Origin: Propioniciclava sp. MC1595
Lineage (GTDB): Bacteria; Actinomycetota; Actinomycetes; Propionibacteriales; Propionibacteriaceae
Direction: 5' to 3'
Assembly (NCBI RefSeq): GCF_017569205.1
Contig: NZ_CP071870.1
Span: 1,922,001 to 1,986,000 of the forward strand
Length of the DNA stretch: 64,000 nucleotides
Each line of letters starts with the position of its first letter. Within the stretch, counting starts at the first letter, position 1. Positions 26,634-35,909 of the stretch are shown here, one piece after another. Both the position numbers and the translations under genes were made by a program. Below the pieces are notes generated by a model, which saw only the letters and a program-made list of their open reading frames with translations, made no database searches and was not told the DNA's origin.

Positions 26634-28103
26634 TCAGGACAGCGGGACCACGATCCGGGCCCGGGTGCCGCCGCCGGAGGGGCGGGGCGCCATCTCGAAG
26701 GTGCCGTCCAGGTCGGCGACCAGCGTCGTCACGATCGACAGGCCCAGCGAGCCGGACGCCGCCACCGAGAAGTCGTCGGGCAGCGCGGTGCCGTCGTTCT
26801 CGACCTCCACCACCAGCTGCCCGTCCCGCTGGCCGGCCCGGACGACCACCTCGCCGGGGGCCTCCCCCAGCCCGTGCTCCAGCGCGTTCTGGACCACCTC
26901 GGTGAACACCAGCGACAGGTTGGTCGCGACCTCGGCCGGGATGAGCCCGAAGCTGCCCTGGCGGGTCATGGCGACCTTGCTGCGCGACGTGGCGACGTCG
27001 CGCACCATCGTCATGAGCCGGTCGGCGACCTCGTCGAAGCGCACGGACGCGTCGAAGCCCTGGGACAGGATCTCGTGCACCACCGCGATGGCGGCGACCC
27101 GCTTCTGCGCGTCGCTCAGGGCCCCGGACGCCTCGGGCGAGGTGGTCCGGCGGGCCTGGAGGCGGAGCAACGCCGCCACCGTCTGCAGGTTGTTCTTCAC
27201 CCGGTGGTGGATCTCACGGATGGTCGCGTCCTTGGTGACCAGCTCGCGCTCGCGGGAGCGCAGGTCGGTGATGTCGCGCCCCATGACGAACCAGCCGGAC
27301 TGGATGCCCTCGACGAGCAGGGGCTGGACCCGCAGCCGCATCGACCCCTGCCGCGTCTCGATCTCCTGCTCGCGGACCCGCGCGGCGCACAGCAGCGGCG
27401 CGGCGACCTGGTCCACCGGCTCGCGGCGGTTGCGGGCCAGCTCGGCGACGACGGCGCGCAGGTCGTCGCCCAGGAGGTCGCCTCCCCAGCCCAGGCGCCG
27501 GAACGCGCTCATCGCGTTGGGGCTGGCGAACGTGACCACGCCCTGGGCGTCCAGTCGCATGGATCCGTCGCCCACGCGGGGGGTCTCCCACGGGACGGGC
27601 TTGTCACCGACCATCGGGAACTGGCCCACCCGCAGCATGGCCATCAGCACCTGGGCGGTCTCGAGGTAGGTGTCCTCCAGGGCGCCCGGGGCGCGCACGC
27701 CCATGCGGTTGGTGTGCATCTCGACCACGGCGATGACCTTGTCGCCCCGGATGACCGGGACCGCGTGCACGTCGACCGGGATCCCGGCGTGGAGCTTGTT
27801 GCCGCTGGTGCCGCAGATCTCGCGGGAGAGGTAGGCCTCGACCACGAGGCTCTCAGGGTCGTACGCCACGTCCTCGCCGACCACGTCGTCCTCGAGCGCG
27901 GTCGGGCCGGTCGTGGGCCGGCACTGCGCCGCCGCCCAGAACACGTTGTCGTCGACGTCGGGCACCCACAGGAGCAGGTCGCTGAACGACAGGTCGGCGA
28001 GCATGTCCCACTGGTCCACCAGCCCGCCCAGCCACAGGGTGTCCTCGGCCGACAGGTCACTGTGGGCGGCCACGACATCGGTGAGCGTCAGCATGCGGCC
28101 CAT
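26634..28103 (-). CDS. pdtaS: PdtaS-like soluble sensor histidine kinase
   Basis: Cytoplasmic sensor kinase of 489 residues with no membrane helix. The N-terminal half is a GAF-like sensor (about 1-160), followed by a PAS domain (about 185-285). A HisKA_2 dimerisation box comes next, with the phospho-acceptor His in IREIHHRVKNNLQTVA (about 299-300), then an HATPase with ALEHG (N box) and GSLGLSIV (G box). This is the architecture of mycobacterial PdtaS, which signals to an ANTAR-type RNA-binding regulator, PdtaR; no pdtaR is encoded in this window. It diverges from the bL37 gene, as in many actinobacteria. The ATG at 28103 lacks an obvious ribosome binding site. Confidence 0.9.
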   Translation of the reverse strand: MGRMLTLTDVVAAHSDLSAEDTLWLGGLVDQWDMLADLSFSDLLLWVPDVDDNVFWAAAQCRPTTGPTALEDDVVGEDVAYDPESLVVEAYLSREICGTSGNKLHAGIPVDVHAVPVIRGDKVIAVVEMHTNRMGVRAPGALEDTYLETAQVLMAMLRVGQFPMVGDKPVPWETPRVGDGSMRLDAQGVVTFASPNAMSAFRRLGWGGDLLGDDLRAVVAELARNRREPVDQVAAPLLCAARVREQEIETRQGSMRLRVQPLLVEGIQSGWFVMGRDITDLRSRERELVTKDATIREIHHRVKNNLQTVAALLRLQARRTTSPEASGALSDAQKRVAAIAVVHEILSQGFDASVRFDEVADRLMTMVRDVATSRSKVAMTRQGSFGLIPAEVATNLSLVFTEVVQNALEHGLGEAPGEVVVRAGQRDGQLVVEVENDGTALPDDFSVAASGSLGLSIVTTLVADLDGTFEMAPRPSGGGTRARIVVPLS

Positions 28104-28165
28104 GGTAGATCCGTGGCAGAATGGGTCCTCGCGCCGTCCGGCGCACTGACGTGAGGAGAACTCCT

Positions 28166-28240
28166 ATGGGCAAGACCGGACGCAAGCGCCGCGCACGCAA
28201 GAAGAACAAGGCGAACCACGGCAAGCGCCCCAACGCCTGA
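28166..28240 (+). CDS. 50S ribosomal protein bL37
   Basis: 24-residue, strongly basic peptide MGKTGRKRRARKKNKANHGK followed by RPNA. Length and ending match the actinobacterial large-subunit protein bL37, first seen in mycobacterial ribosome structures. ATG at 28166 follows a clear GAGGAG. A strong hairpin at 28266-28299 ends the short transcript. It is easily missed by gene callers because of its size. Confidence 0.8.
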   Translation: MGKTGRKRRARKKNKANHGKRPNA

Positions 28241-28265
28241 GGCACGGTAGCTGTACCCGAAGCGA

Positions 28266-28299
28266 CGGACGCCCCCACCGATACCGGTGGGGGCGTCCG
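28266..28299. terminator. Bidirectional 15-bp hairpin between bL37 and rsrA
   Basis: Arms 28266-28280 (CGGACGCCCCCACCG) and 28285-28299 are perfect inverted repeats around an ATAC loop. They sit between convergent bL37 (plus) and rsrA (minus, ending at 28309), so the hairpin can serve both strands. Confidence 0.85.
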
Positions 28300-28308
28300 A
28301 GCGTCTGG

Positions 28309-28563
28309 TCAGAACTCGAAGCGGGTGACGGTCACCGACTGGATCTGGGTGACGATCCGCAGGCGGAGCGCCGCCGGGGCCGGCGGGCACGCGCAGGAGC
28401 GCTTGACGAGCTTCTTCAGCGCGTCGATCAGGTCGGTCTCGTCGAGGCAGTGGGCGCACGCGTCGATGTGGTGGCGCAGGTCGTCGGCCTCGCGCTCGGT
28501 CAGCTCCCCGTCCAGGAACTGGTGCACCTTCTGCTCCACGGTGCTGCAGTCGATCTCACGCAT
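28309..28563 (-). CDS. rsrA: Zinc-binding anti-sigma factor RsrA/RshA
   Basis: Redox-sensing anti-sigma factor of 84 residues. The ZAS motif is His32-x3-Cys36-x2-Cys39 (HIDACAHC), with additional Cys6, Cys57 and Cys59. Under oxidative stress, disulfide formation expels zinc and frees the sigma factor. Its ATG overlaps the sigR stop by 8 bases (ATGCGTGA), so pair stoichiometry is probably kept by coupled translation. Confidence 0.93.
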   Translation of the reverse strand: MREIDCSTVEQKVHQFLDGELTEREADDLRHHIDACAHCLDETDLIDALKKLVKRSCACPPAPAALRLRIVTQIQSVTVTRFEF

Positions 28564-29182
28564 CGCGGTCCCCCGTCCCGATCCCGAGCGAGGCGGCGTG
28601 GTCGGCCAGCAGCTTGCGCAGCTGGGTGCGACCGCGGTTGAGGCGCGACATCACGGTGCCGATCGGCGTGCCCATGATCTCGGCGATCTCCTTGTAGGAG
28701 AAGCCCTCGACGTCGGCGAGGTAGACCGCCATCCGGAAGTCGGGGGCCAGCTGGCCCATCGCGTCGGTGACCACCGAGTCGGGCATCCGGTCCAGGGCGT
28801 CCATCTCGGCCGAGCGCAGGCCCGTCGAGGTGTGCTTCTCGGCCGCGGCCAGCTGCCAGTCCTCGATGTCCTCGCCGAACCCCTCCTGGGGCTGGCGCTG
28901 CTTCTTGCGATAGCTGTTGATGTAGGTGTTGGTGAGGATGCGGTACAGCCAGGCCTTCAGGTTCGTGCCCGGCTTGAACTGGTGGAAGGACGCGAAGGCC
29001 TTCGCGTACGCCTCCTGCACCACGTCCTCGGCGTCGGCGGGGTTGCGCGCCATCCGCAGCGCGGCGCCGTAGAGCTGGTCGAGGTACGGCAGGGCGTCAC
29101 GCTCGAAGCGGGCGGACCGCTCCTGCGGGGTCTCGGTGGCGACGTCGACCTCGTCGGGTGCGTCGGTGCTCGGCAGGTTCAT
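28556..29182 (-). CDS. sigR: ECF sigma factor SigR/SigH
   Basis: Group 4 (ECF) sigma factor of 208 residues for thiol-oxidative stress. Region 2 (about 27-95) contains [14 protein letters not shown] and [20 protein letters not shown]; region 4 (about 135-195) contains [21 protein letters not shown]. The sequence matches Streptomyces SigR and Mycobacterium SigH in layout. ATG at 29182 lacks a ribosome binding site but has a -10-like TACTCT eight bases before it. A SigR-type promoter (29267-29296) lies about 85 bases upstream, so the operon is likely self-activating. Confidence 0.94.
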   Translation of the reverse strand: MNLPSTDAPDEVDVATETPQERSARFERDALPYLDQLYGAALRMARNPADAEDVVQEAYAKAFASFHQFKPGTNLKAWLYRILTNTYINSYRKKQRQPQEGFGEDIEDWQLAAAEKHTSTGLRSAEMDALDRMPDSVVTDAMGQLAPDFRMAVYLADVEGFSYKEIAEIMGTPIGTVMSRLNRGRTQLRKLLADHAASLGIGTGDRDA

Positions 29183-29190
29183 CGCATACG

Positions 29191-29196
29191 AGAGTA
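29191..29196 (-). promoter_or_regulatory. Possible leaderless -10 of sigR
   Basis: The minus strand reads TACTCT (TANNNT pattern) eight bases before the sigR ATG, a spacing typical of leaderless actinobacterial messages. It would give sigR a basal promoter in addition to the stress promoter upstream. Confidence 0.45.
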
Positions 29197-29266
29197 CCGC
29201 CGAAGACCTCGGGGCGTGCCGCCCCGTGCCCGGGGACACCACGGTCGCGCTGCTTGCCATGCCGGA

Positions 29267-29296
29267 ATCAACACCGGCGCCCACCACTTTGTTCCC
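29267..29296 (-). promoter_or_regulatory. SigR-dependent promoter upstream of sigR
   Basis: The minus strand shows GGGAAC (29291-29296), an 18-base spacer and GTTGAT (29267-29272). This matches the SigR/SigH consensus GGGAAT-N18-GTTG apart from the last base of the -35. It points at sigR-rsrA and implies autoregulation. Confidence 0.7.
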
Positions 29297-29326
29297 GTGC
29301 CTTGTCGCCCGTGGTAGGAATGGCAC

Positions 29327-29938
29327 ATGAATCTCGTGCGCGGAATCGGCCGCCTGCTCCTGGGTGGCTTCTTCATCGTCCAGGGCGCCAAGGCCGTGAA
29401 GGACCCGGCCCAGTTCGCCACCGCCGCTGAGCCCATCGCCCAGCGGTTCGTGCCCCTCGCCCAGCGGACCCTGCCGCCCGAGGCCTCGGCCTACGTGCCG
29501 GAGGACCCGGAGACCCTCGTGCGCCTCAACGGCGTCGCGTCGGTGCTCGGCGGGCTCGGCATGGCCACCGGCATCGGCCGCCGGGGCGGCGCCTACCTCG
29601 CCGCCGCGTCCATGCTGCCGCACGTGCTCGCTGCCGACCCGCGGGGTGCGACGCCGGCCGAGAAGAACTCGATCCGCAGCGTCTTCCTGCGCAACCTGGC
29701 CCTGCTGGGTGCTGCCCTCGTGGTGTCCCAGGACACGGCCGGCCAGCCCAGCCTGCTGTGGCGCGCCTCCGACAGCCGCAAGCGCCTGGCCCGCGAGGCC
29801 GACCGCACCGCGAAGTTCGTGGCCCGCGAGACCGGCAACACCGGCCGCGCGCTCGCCAAGGACATCAAGCGCTACAAGCGCGAGGCCCAACTGCAGGCCC
29901 GGATCGCCCGCAAGACCATCGAGGGCGCCCTTCCGTGA
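29327..29938 (+). CDS. DoxX-like membrane protein
   Basis: 203 residues. The first 140 have the DoxX layout: an N-terminal helix with [19 protein letters not shown], then hydrophobic segments at about 68-84, 89-105 and 122-137. The final 60 residues are a basic helical tail ([16 protein letters not shown]). DoxX-family proteins take part in oxidative stress or sulfur-compound metabolism in some bacteria. The gene diverges from sigR, but the short region before its ATG shows only a GGAATGG ribosome binding site on this strand. It is followed closely by aroA. Confidence 0.8.
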   Translation: MNLVRGIGRLLLGGFFIVQGAKAVKDPAQFATAAEPIAQRFVPLAQRTLPPEASAYVPEDPETLVRLNGVASVLGGLGMATGIGRRGGAYLAAASMLPHVLAADPRGATPAEKNSIRSVFLRNLALLGAALVVSQDTAGQPSLLWRASDSRKRLAREADRTAKFVARETGNTGRALAKDIKRYKREAQLQARIARKTIEGALP

Positions 29939-29951
29939 CCCCGCGCGTCTC

Positions 29952-31208
29952 GTGACCCGCTGGGTCGCCCCCACCGCGGGGGGTCCGGTACGCGGCCGGG
30001 TCACCATACCGGGCTCGAAGTCGGCCACGGCACGCGCGTTCGTGCTGGCCGCCCTCGCCGACGGCCCGTCGACGCTGTCGGGGGTGCTCGAGGCCCGCGA
30101 CACCCGGCTGATGCGCACCGCGCTAGGGTCGCTGGGCGTCGGCTTCACCGACCACCCGGACGCCTCGGTCACCGTCACGCCCCCCGCCCGGTTCGCCGCC
30201 GGCGCGGTGGACGTCGGCCTGGCCGGGACCATCATGCGCTTCGTCCCGCCCCTGGCCGCCCTGGCCGACGGCGTCACCCCGTTCACCGGCGACCGGGAGG
30301 CCGAAGTGCGACCCATCGCCCCCCTCCTCGACGGCCTGCGCCAGGCGGGGGTCCAGATCGAGGGCGACGCGCTGCCCTTCACGGTCCGCGGCACCGGCTC
30401 GGTGCCCGGGGGCGAGGCCACCATCGACGCCTCCGGCTCCAGCCAGTTCGTCTCCGGCCTCCTGCTGGCGGCCGCCCGCTTCGACGCCGGGCTGGTCGTC
30501 CACCACCGGGGCGGCGCCGTCCCGTCCCGACCGCACATCGGCCTCACCCTGGCGATGCTGCGCGACCGGGGCGTCGACGCCGAGGCCGTCGGTGACGCCT
30601 CCTGGCGCGTGGCCCCTGGGCCCATCGCGGCACGCGATGAGGCGATCGAGCCCGACCTGGTCAACGCGGCGGTCTTCCTGGCCGCAGCCCTGCCCACGGG
30701 CGGCTCCGTCACCGTCGCGTGGCCCCGGCACACCCTGCAGGCCGCCGACGCGATCCTGGGCACGCTGGAGGCCCTCGGCGGCACCGTCACCCGCGACGGC
30801 GACAGCGTCACCGTGACCGGCACCGGCGTCGTGCGCGGGGCCGACCTGGACCTCACCGACGCCAGCGAGCTCACCTGCATCGCCGCGGCCCTGCTGGCGC
30901 TGGCCGACGGCCCCGGCTCGATCCGCGGCGTCGCGCACGTGCGCGGGCACGAGACCGACCGGCTTGCCGCCCTCGAGACCGAGCTGCGCGCCCGCGGGGC
31001 GGGCGTGCACCAGACCCCCGACGGCCTGGCCATCGTGCCCGGGCCGCTCACCGGTGGGGTGTGGGGCTGCTACGCCGACCACCGCATGGCCCACGCCGGC
31101 GCCGTCCTCGGCCTGGCCGTGGCCGGGGTCGAGCTCGACGACGTGGGGTCCACCACCAAGACCATGGCCGACTTCCCCGGCCTGTGGTCGGGGCTGGTGG
31201 CCCCGTGA
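29952..31208 (+). CDS. aroA: 3-phosphoshikimate 1-carboxyvinyltransferase (EPSP synthase)
   Basis: Shikimate pathway enzyme joining PEP and shikimate-3-phosphate. The 418-residue protein has [20 protein letters not shown] (substrate-binding Lys), [50 protein letters not shown] and the C-terminal [15 protein letters not shown]. The usual GNAGTT reads GLAGTIMR, as in other actinobacterial forms. GTG at 29952 is the start, 13 bases after the doxX-like gene. Its stop overlaps the rsgA start as GTGA. Confidence 0.95.
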   Translation: MTRWVAPTAGGPVRGRVTIPGSKSATARAFVLAALADGPSTLSGVLEARDTRLMRTALGSLGVGFTDHPDASVTVTPPARFAAGAVDVGLAGTIMRFVPPLAALADGVTPFTGDREAEVRPIAPLLDGLRQAGVQIEGDALPFTVRGTGSVPGGEATIDASGSSQFVSGLLLAAARFDAGLVVHHRGGAVPSRPHIGLTLAMLRDRGVDAEAVGDASWRVAPGPIAARDEAIEPDLVNAAVFLAAALPTGGSVTVAWPRHTLQAADAILGTLEALGGTVTRDGDSVTVTGTGVVRGADLDLTDASELTCIAAALLALADGPGSIRGVAHVRGHETDRLAALETELRARGAGVHQTPDGLAIVPGPLTGGVWGCYADHRMAHAGAVLGLAVAGVELDDVGSTTKTMADFPGLWSGLVAP

Positions 31209-32215
31209 GCAGCCGCGCCTGGTCGCGCGACGAGCACGACGGCTACGGCCGGCCCCCGCGCCGCACGCGCCCCCGCACCAAGGACCGCCCCGACTACTCC
31301 GACGCCGAGGTCGGGCTGGTGATCACGGTCGACCGCGGCCGGTACTCGGTCGACCTCGACAACGACGCCGGCCACCGCCGCGTCCTGGCCACCAAGGCCC
31401 GCGCGCTGGGCCGCAAGGGCGTCATCGTGGGCGACCGCGTCCGGGTCGTGGGCGACACCACCGGCGACGAGGGCACCTTGGCCCGCATCGTCGAGGTGGT
31501 CGAGCGCGAGACCGTCCTGCGACGCACGGCCGACGACGACGACCCGCACGAGCGCCCGATCGTCGCCAACGCCGACCAGCTCGCGATCGTCACCGCGCTG
31601 GCCGACCCGCCGCCGCGGATGGGCATGATCGACCGGATCCTCGTGGCCAGCTTCGACGCGGGCCTGCGCCCGCTGCTGGTCCTCACCAAGGCCGACCTCG
31701 CCGCTCCCGACCGACTGCTGGCCGCCTACGCCGGCCTCGACGTGGACGCCGTGGTGGTCCAGCCCGGCGCCGACCTGACCGAGCTGCGCGACCTCCTGGC
31801 CGGCCACCGGACCGTCTTCGTCGGGCACTCCGGCGTGGGCAAATCCACGCTGGTCAACGCGCTGATCCCCGACGCGGGCCGCGCGATCGGGCACGTCAAC
31901 GAGGTGACCGGGCGGGGGCGGCACACCTCCACGTCCGCGATCGCCCTCGAGCTCCCCGAGCCGGGTGGCTGGGTGATCGACACCCCGGGCGTCCGGTCGT
32001 TCGGGCTGTCGCACGTGACCACGGACACGATCCTGGCGGCGTTCGACGACCTGGCCGCCCTCGTCGCCGACTGCCCGCGCGGCTGCCAGCACGACTCCAC
32101 CGCGCCCGAGTGCGCGCTCGACGAGGCCGTCGCCCGGGGCGACCTGCGCCCCGAGCGGCTGGAGTCGTTCCGCCGCATGGAGAAGGTCTGGACGAGCCCG
32201 CCCGCGTGGGACTGA
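31205..32215 (+). CDS. rsgA: Ribosome small subunit GTPase RsgA
   Basis: Circularly permuted GTPase that acts late in 30S maturation. 336 residues: an N-terminal OB domain (about 40-110), then the permuted G motifs in order G4 (LTKADLA), G5, G1/Walker A (GHSGVGKSTLVNALI) and G3 (DTPGVRSF). A C-terminal zinc knuckle follows with Cys-His ligands (DCPRGCQHDSTAPECALDEA). The start is GTG overlapping the aroA stop. This aroA-rsgA-hisN order is conserved among actinobacteria. Confidence 0.95.
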   Translation: MSSRAWSRDEHDGYGRPPRRTRPRTKDRPDYSDAEVGLVITVDRGRYSVDLDNDAGHRRVLATKARALGRKGVIVGDRVRVVGDTTGDEGTLARIVEVVERETVLRRTADDDDPHERPIVANADQLAIVTALADPPPRMGMIDRILVASFDAGLRPLLVLTKADLAAPDRLLAAYAGLDVDAVVVQPGADLTELRDLLAGHRTVFVGHSGVGKSTLVNALIPDAGRAIGHVNEVTGRGRHTSTSAIALELPEPGGWVIDTPGVRSFGLSHVTTDTILAAFDDLAALVADCPRGCQHDSTAPECALDEAVARGDLRPERLESFRRMEKVWTSPPAWD

Positions 32216-32237
32216 TCCGGCGCCCACGGTGCGCCGC

Positions 32238-32243
32238 TAGGGT
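32238..32243 (+). promoter_or_regulatory. Possible leaderless -10 of hisN
   Basis: TAGGGT lies six bases before the hisN ATG, with no ribosome binding site between. The spacing fits a leaderless transcript starting at the A of ATG. Confidence 0.5.
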
Positions 32244-32249
32244 GAGCGC

Positions 32250-33074
32250 ATGCCCGAGACCTCCTACGTGGACGACGTGCGGCTGGCGCACGTGCTCGCC
32301 GACAACGCCGACGCGCTCACCATGGCGCGGTGGAAGGCGCTGGACCTGCAGGTGAGCGCGAAGCCCGACCTGACCGAGGTCACCGACGCCGACCTCGCCG
32401 TCGAGGACGCCCTGCGCGCCACCCTGAAGCGGGCCCGGCCGCGCGACGCCGTGCACGGCGAGGAGCGGCAGGACACCGGCCACGGGCCGCGGCGCTGGAT
32501 CATCGACCCGATCGACGGCACGCGCAACTTCGTGCGCGGCGTCCCGGTCTGGGCCACGCTCATCGGGCTCATGGACGGCGACGAGGTCGTGGTGGGCATG
32601 GTGTCGGCCCCGGCGCTGCAGCGCCGCTGGTGGGCCTCGAAGGGCGGCGGGGCGTTCACCGGCAAGACGCTCGCCTCGGCCACGCGGCTGCAGGTCTCGG
32701 GGGTGGACGCCGTGGAGGACGCGTCGCTGTCCTACAGCTCGATCGGGGGCTGGGTCTCCTCCGGGCGCGGGCAGGAGTTCGTCGACCTGATGCGCGAGTC
32801 CTGGCGGACCCGCGCCTACGGCGACTTCTGGAGCTACATGCTCGTGGCCGAGGGCGCGGTCGACATCGCCTGCGAGCCCGACCTGGCCCTGTACGACATG
32901 GCCGCCCTGGTCCCGATCGTCACCGAGGCCGGCGGTCGCTTCACGAACCTGGACGGCGTCCCGGGGCCGGTGGGCCCCGGCGCCCTGGCCACCAACGGCC
33001 GCCTGCACGACCTGGTCGTCGGCCGGCTCACGCCGTCCGAGCCCACGGTCGACCTCGGGCGCCTGACCCCCTGA
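32250..33074 (+). CDS. hisN: Histidinol-phosphatase, inositol monophosphatase family
   Basis: 274-residue Mg2+-dependent phosphatase for the penultimate histidine step in actinobacteria. Metal-binding motifs: HGEE (Glu ligands), WIIDPIDGTRNFVRGVPVW and the late CEPDLALYDMAALVPIVTEAGG. The strict position downstream of aroA-rsgA supports HisN over a general inositol monophosphatase. It ends seven bases from the convergent serA. Confidence 0.9.
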   Translation: MPETSYVDDVRLAHVLADNADALTMARWKALDLQVSAKPDLTEVTDADLAVEDALRATLKRARPRDAVHGEERQDTGHGPRRWIIDPIDGTRNFVRGVPVWATLIGLMDGDEVVVGMVSAPALQRRWWASKGGGAFTGKTLASATRLQVSGVDAVEDASLSYSSIGGWVSSGRGQEFVDLMRESWRTRAYGDFWSYMLVAEGAVDIACEPDLALYDMAALVPIVTEAGGRFTNLDGVPGPVGPGALATNGRLHDLVVGRLTPSEPTVDLGRLTP

Positions 33075-33080
33075 GCGGCG

Positions 33081-34271
33081 TCAGCGCACCTCGACGCGGA
33101 TGGCCTCGGGCATCGCGGTGAGGGCCTCGACGACCGCGTCGGTGACCTCGCCGCCGATGTCGAGCACGACGTAGCCGACGTGCCCGCGGGTGGCGAGGGT
33201 CTGCCCGTCGATGTTGGTGCCGTGCTCGGCCAGGATGGTGTTGATCTTGGCCAGCACGCCGGGCACGTTCTGGTGCAGGTGCATGATCCGGCGCGCGCCG
33301 GGGCCCTGCGCGGCGACGGCGGGCAGGTTGACCGACAGCACCGTGGAGCCGTTCTCGGAGTAGTCGGCCAGCTTGCCGGCCACGAAGGAGCCGATGTTCT
33401 CCTGCGCCTCCTCGGTGGAGCCGGCCACGTGCGGGGTCAGGATCACGTTCGGGGTGCCGCGCAGCGGGCTGGTGAAGTAGGGGCCGTTCTTCTTCGGCTC
33501 GGTCTCGAACACGTCGATGGCCGCCCCGGCGATGTGGCCCGAGTCGAGGTGGCGCTTGAGCGCCTCGGTGTCGACGACGAAGCCGCGCGACAGGTTCAGG
33601 AACAGCGAGCGGGGGCGCATCATCTGGAACTCGGCGTCGCCCCACAGGCCGCGGTTGCCCGCCCGGCCGTCGACGTGCAGCGAGATGGTCTCGGCGGTGG
33701 CCAGGAGCTCCTCCAGCGAGCCCATCCGGCGGGCGTTGCCCAGCGCGAGCCGATCGACGATGTCGTAGAAGTAGACGCTCATGCCCAGCGACTCGGCAAC
33801 CACCGACAGCTGCGAGCCGATGTTGCCATAGCCGACGATGCCCAGCGACCGTCCGCGGATCTCGTGGGACCCCTTGGCCGACTTCACCCACTCACCGGCG
33901 TGCATGCGCGCGTTGTGGTCGGTCAGGTGGCGCGCCATCGCGATGATCTCGCCGATCGCGAGCTCCACCACCGAGCGGGTGTTGCTGTAGGGGGCGTTGA
34001 ACACCGCCACGCCGCGGGCGGTGGCTTCGTCGAGCGCGATCTGGTTCGTGCCGATGCAGAACGCGCCCACCGCCTTGAGCTGCGGGGCCGACTCGAACAC
34101 CCGCTTGGTCAGCATCGTGTTGGACCGGATGCCGAGCAGGTCGACACCCTGCAGCGCGGCGATCAGGTCGTCCTCACCGAGCGCGCTCGGCAGCGTCTCG
34201 ACGTCGTAGCCCTTCTCGGTCAACAGCTTGATGCCGGACGGGTGGATGTTCTCGAGCAGGAGCGCCTTCAC
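33081..34271 (-). CDS. serA: D-3-phosphoglycerate dehydrogenase
   Basis: First enzyme of serine synthesis, 396 residues. NAD-binding motif IVGYGNIGSQLSVVAESLG, active-site region LNLSRGFVVDTEAL, catalytic His in TPHVAGSTEEAQENIG, and a C-terminal ACT domain (about 325-396, with NVPGVLAKINTILAEHG) for serine inhibition. This length and single ACT domain fit the E. coli type rather than the longer mycobacterial type with an intervening domain. The GTG start at 34271 lies ten bases after the dppF-like stop, so it is probably the last gene of the transporter operon. Confidence 0.95.
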   Translation of the reverse strand: MKALLLENIHPSGIKLLTEKGYDVETLPSALGEDDLIAALQGVDLLGIRSNTMLTKRVFESAPQLKAVGAFCIGTNQIALDEATARGVAVFNAPYSNTRSVVELAIGEIIAMARHLTDHNARMHAGEWVKSAKGSHEIRGRSLGIVGYGNIGSQLSVVAESLGMSVYFYDIVDRLALGNARRMGSLEELLATAETISLHVDGRAGNRGLWGDAEFQMMRPRSLFLNLSRGFVVDTEALKRHLDSGHIAGAAIDVFETEPKKNGPYFTSPLRGTPNVILTPHVAGSTEEAQENIGSFVAGKLADYSENGSTVLSVNLPAVAAQGPGARRIMHLHQNVPGVLAKINTILAEHGTNIDGQTLATRGHVGYVVLDIGGEVTDAVVEALTAMPEAIRVEVR

Positions 34272-34281
34272 CCGGGGGATT

Positions 34282-35064
34282 CTACGGCCGGGCGCGGAAG
34301 GTGGGGATCGCGGCCACCAGTCGGGCGGTGTAGGGGTGCTCGGGCTCGCTGAACAGCCGCTGGGTGGGACCGGCCTCGACGATCCGGCCCGCCTGCATGA
34401 CGACCGCGTCGGGGCAGACGTGCCGGACCACGGCCAGGTCGTGGCTCACGAACAGCAGGGTCAGGCTCAGCTCGTCGACGAGCCCCATCAGCAGGTTGAG
34501 CACCTGGGCGCGCACCGACACGTCGAGCGCCGAGACCGCCTCGTCGGCGATCAGCACCTCGGGGGACGGGGCGAGCGCCCGGGCGATCGCGATGCGCTGG
34601 CGCTGGCCGCCGGAGAACTCGTGGGGGTAGCGCCGGGCGGCGTCGACCGGCAGGCCCACGGCGTCCAGCACCTCGGCCACGCGTGCGCGCGGGTCGAGGT
34701 CGCCGCGCTCGCGCCGGATGATCGGGCTGCGCAGCGGCTCGGCGACGATGTCGCCCACGTTCATGCGGGGGTTCAGCGAACTGCGCGGGTCCTGCAGGAC
34801 CAGCTGCACCGAGGCGCGCAGGAAGCCCAGGCGCCGCTCGGGCACCCCCGAGACCACACGGCCGTCGAACCGCACCTCCCCCGAGGTGGGCCGGTCCAGC
34901 GAGGCCATCAGCCGGATCAGGGTGGACTTTCCGGAGCCGGATTCCCCCACGATGCCCAGGCGCTGGCCACGCTCGACGGTGAGGCTCACGTCGTCGAGGG
35001 CCACGACCCGGCGCGGGCCGCTGCTGTAGACGCGGGTCAGGTTCTCGACCTCGTACAGGCTCAT
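34282..35064 (-). CDS. Peptide-type ABC transporter ATP-binding protein (DppF-like)
   Basis: 260-residue ABC ATPase. Walker A GESGSGKSTL, Q-loop VQLVLQDPRSSLNPRM, signature FSGGQRQRIAIARAL, Walker B VLIADEAVSALD and the H-loop LFVSHDLAVV are intact. The C-terminal EHPYTARLVAAIP is typical of Dpp/Opp ATPases. It pairs with the similar ATPase upstream, whose stop it overlaps by four bases (ATGA). It energises the two permeases of this operon. Confidence 0.92.
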   Translation of the reverse strand: MSLYEVENLTRVYSSGPRRVVALDDVSLTVERGQRLGIVGESGSGKSTLIRLMASLDRPTSGEVRFDGRVVSGVPERRLGFLRASVQLVLQDPRSSLNPRMNVGDIVAEPLRSPIIRRERGDLDPRARVAEVLDAVGLPVDAARRYPHEFSGGQRQRIAIARALAPSPEVLIADEAVSALDVSVRAQVLNLLMGLVDELSLTLLFVSHDLAVVRHVCPDAVVMQAGRIVEAGPTQRLFSEPEHPYTARLVAAIPTFRARP

Positions 35065-35909
35065 CGGTCCCTCCGCACGTGGTCGGCGACGGTGGGCAGG
35101 CGGGTTCCGGGCTCGAGCAGGTCGAGGCGGGCGGTGGCGACCAGGCCCGCGGCGTACGGGTGCCGGGGCTCGTTGAAGACCTGGTCGGCAGTGCCGCGCT
35201 CCACGACCTCGCCGTCGAGCATCACGACGACGTCGGAGCAGATCTGCGAGACCACGGCCAGGTCGTGGCTGATGAACAGGCAACTGGCGCCCACGGCGTC
35301 CAGCACCTCGTCGAGGACCCGCAGGACCGTCGCCTGGACGGTCACGTCGAGGGCCGTGGTGGGCTCGTCGCAGATGACGAGGTCGGGCCGGTTGACCAGC
35401 GCCATGGCGGTGACGACGCGCTGCCGTTGGCCGCCCGAGAGCTGGTGGGGGTAGCTGTCGGCGATCCGCTCGGGGTCGTCGAACCCGACGGCGCCGAGCA
35501 CCTCGAGGACGGCGGCGCGGGCGCGCCCGGCGTCGCGGTCGCGGTGCAGCCGGAAGACCTCGGCGACCTGCCGACCGGCGGTCATGGTCGGGTCCAGGGC
35601 GGTCATGGGCTCCTGGAAGATCATGCCCATCTGGTCGCCGCGCAGGCGGGACAGCGCACGGTCGCTCAGCCCCACGAGCTCGCGCCCGTCGAGGCGGATG
35701 GAGCCGCTCACACGGGCGTTCTCGGGCAGCAGGCCCATGATCGCCAACGCGGTGACGGTCTTGCCCGAACCGGACTCCCCGATGATGCCCAGGCGCTGGC
35801 CCGGGGCGAGGTCGAGGTCGAGGCCGCGCACGACGGGCTTTTGCCGGCCGAACGCGATCGACAGGTCGCGGACCGCCAGGGTGGCGCCGGGGCCGTTCGT
35901 GGCGGTCAT
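35061..35909 (-). CDS. Peptide-type ABC transporter ATP-binding protein (DppD-like)
   Basis: 282-residue ABC ATPase. Walker A GESGSGKTVTALAIMG, Q-loop MIFQEPMTALDPTM, signature LSGGQRQRVVTAMALV, Walker B LVICDEPTTALD and SHDLAVVSQIC are intact, and RHPYAAGLVATA marks the Dpp/Opp group. ATG at 35909 overlaps the permease stop by four bases. Together with the DppF-like protein it forms the expected heterodimer. Confidence 0.92.
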   Translation of the reverse strand: MTATNGPGATLAVRDLSIAFGRQKPVVRGLDLDLAPGQRLGIIGESGSGKTVTALAIMGLLPENARVSGSIRLDGRELVGLSDRALSRLRGDQMGMIFQEPMTALDPTMTAGRQVAEVFRLHRDRDAGRARAAVLEVLGAVGFDDPERIADSYPHQLSGGQRQRVVTAMALVNRPDLVICDEPTTALDVTVQATVLRVLDEVLDAVGASCLFISHDLAVVSQICSDVVVMLDGEVVERGTADQVFNEPRHPYAAGLVATARLDLLEPGTRLPTVADHVRRDR

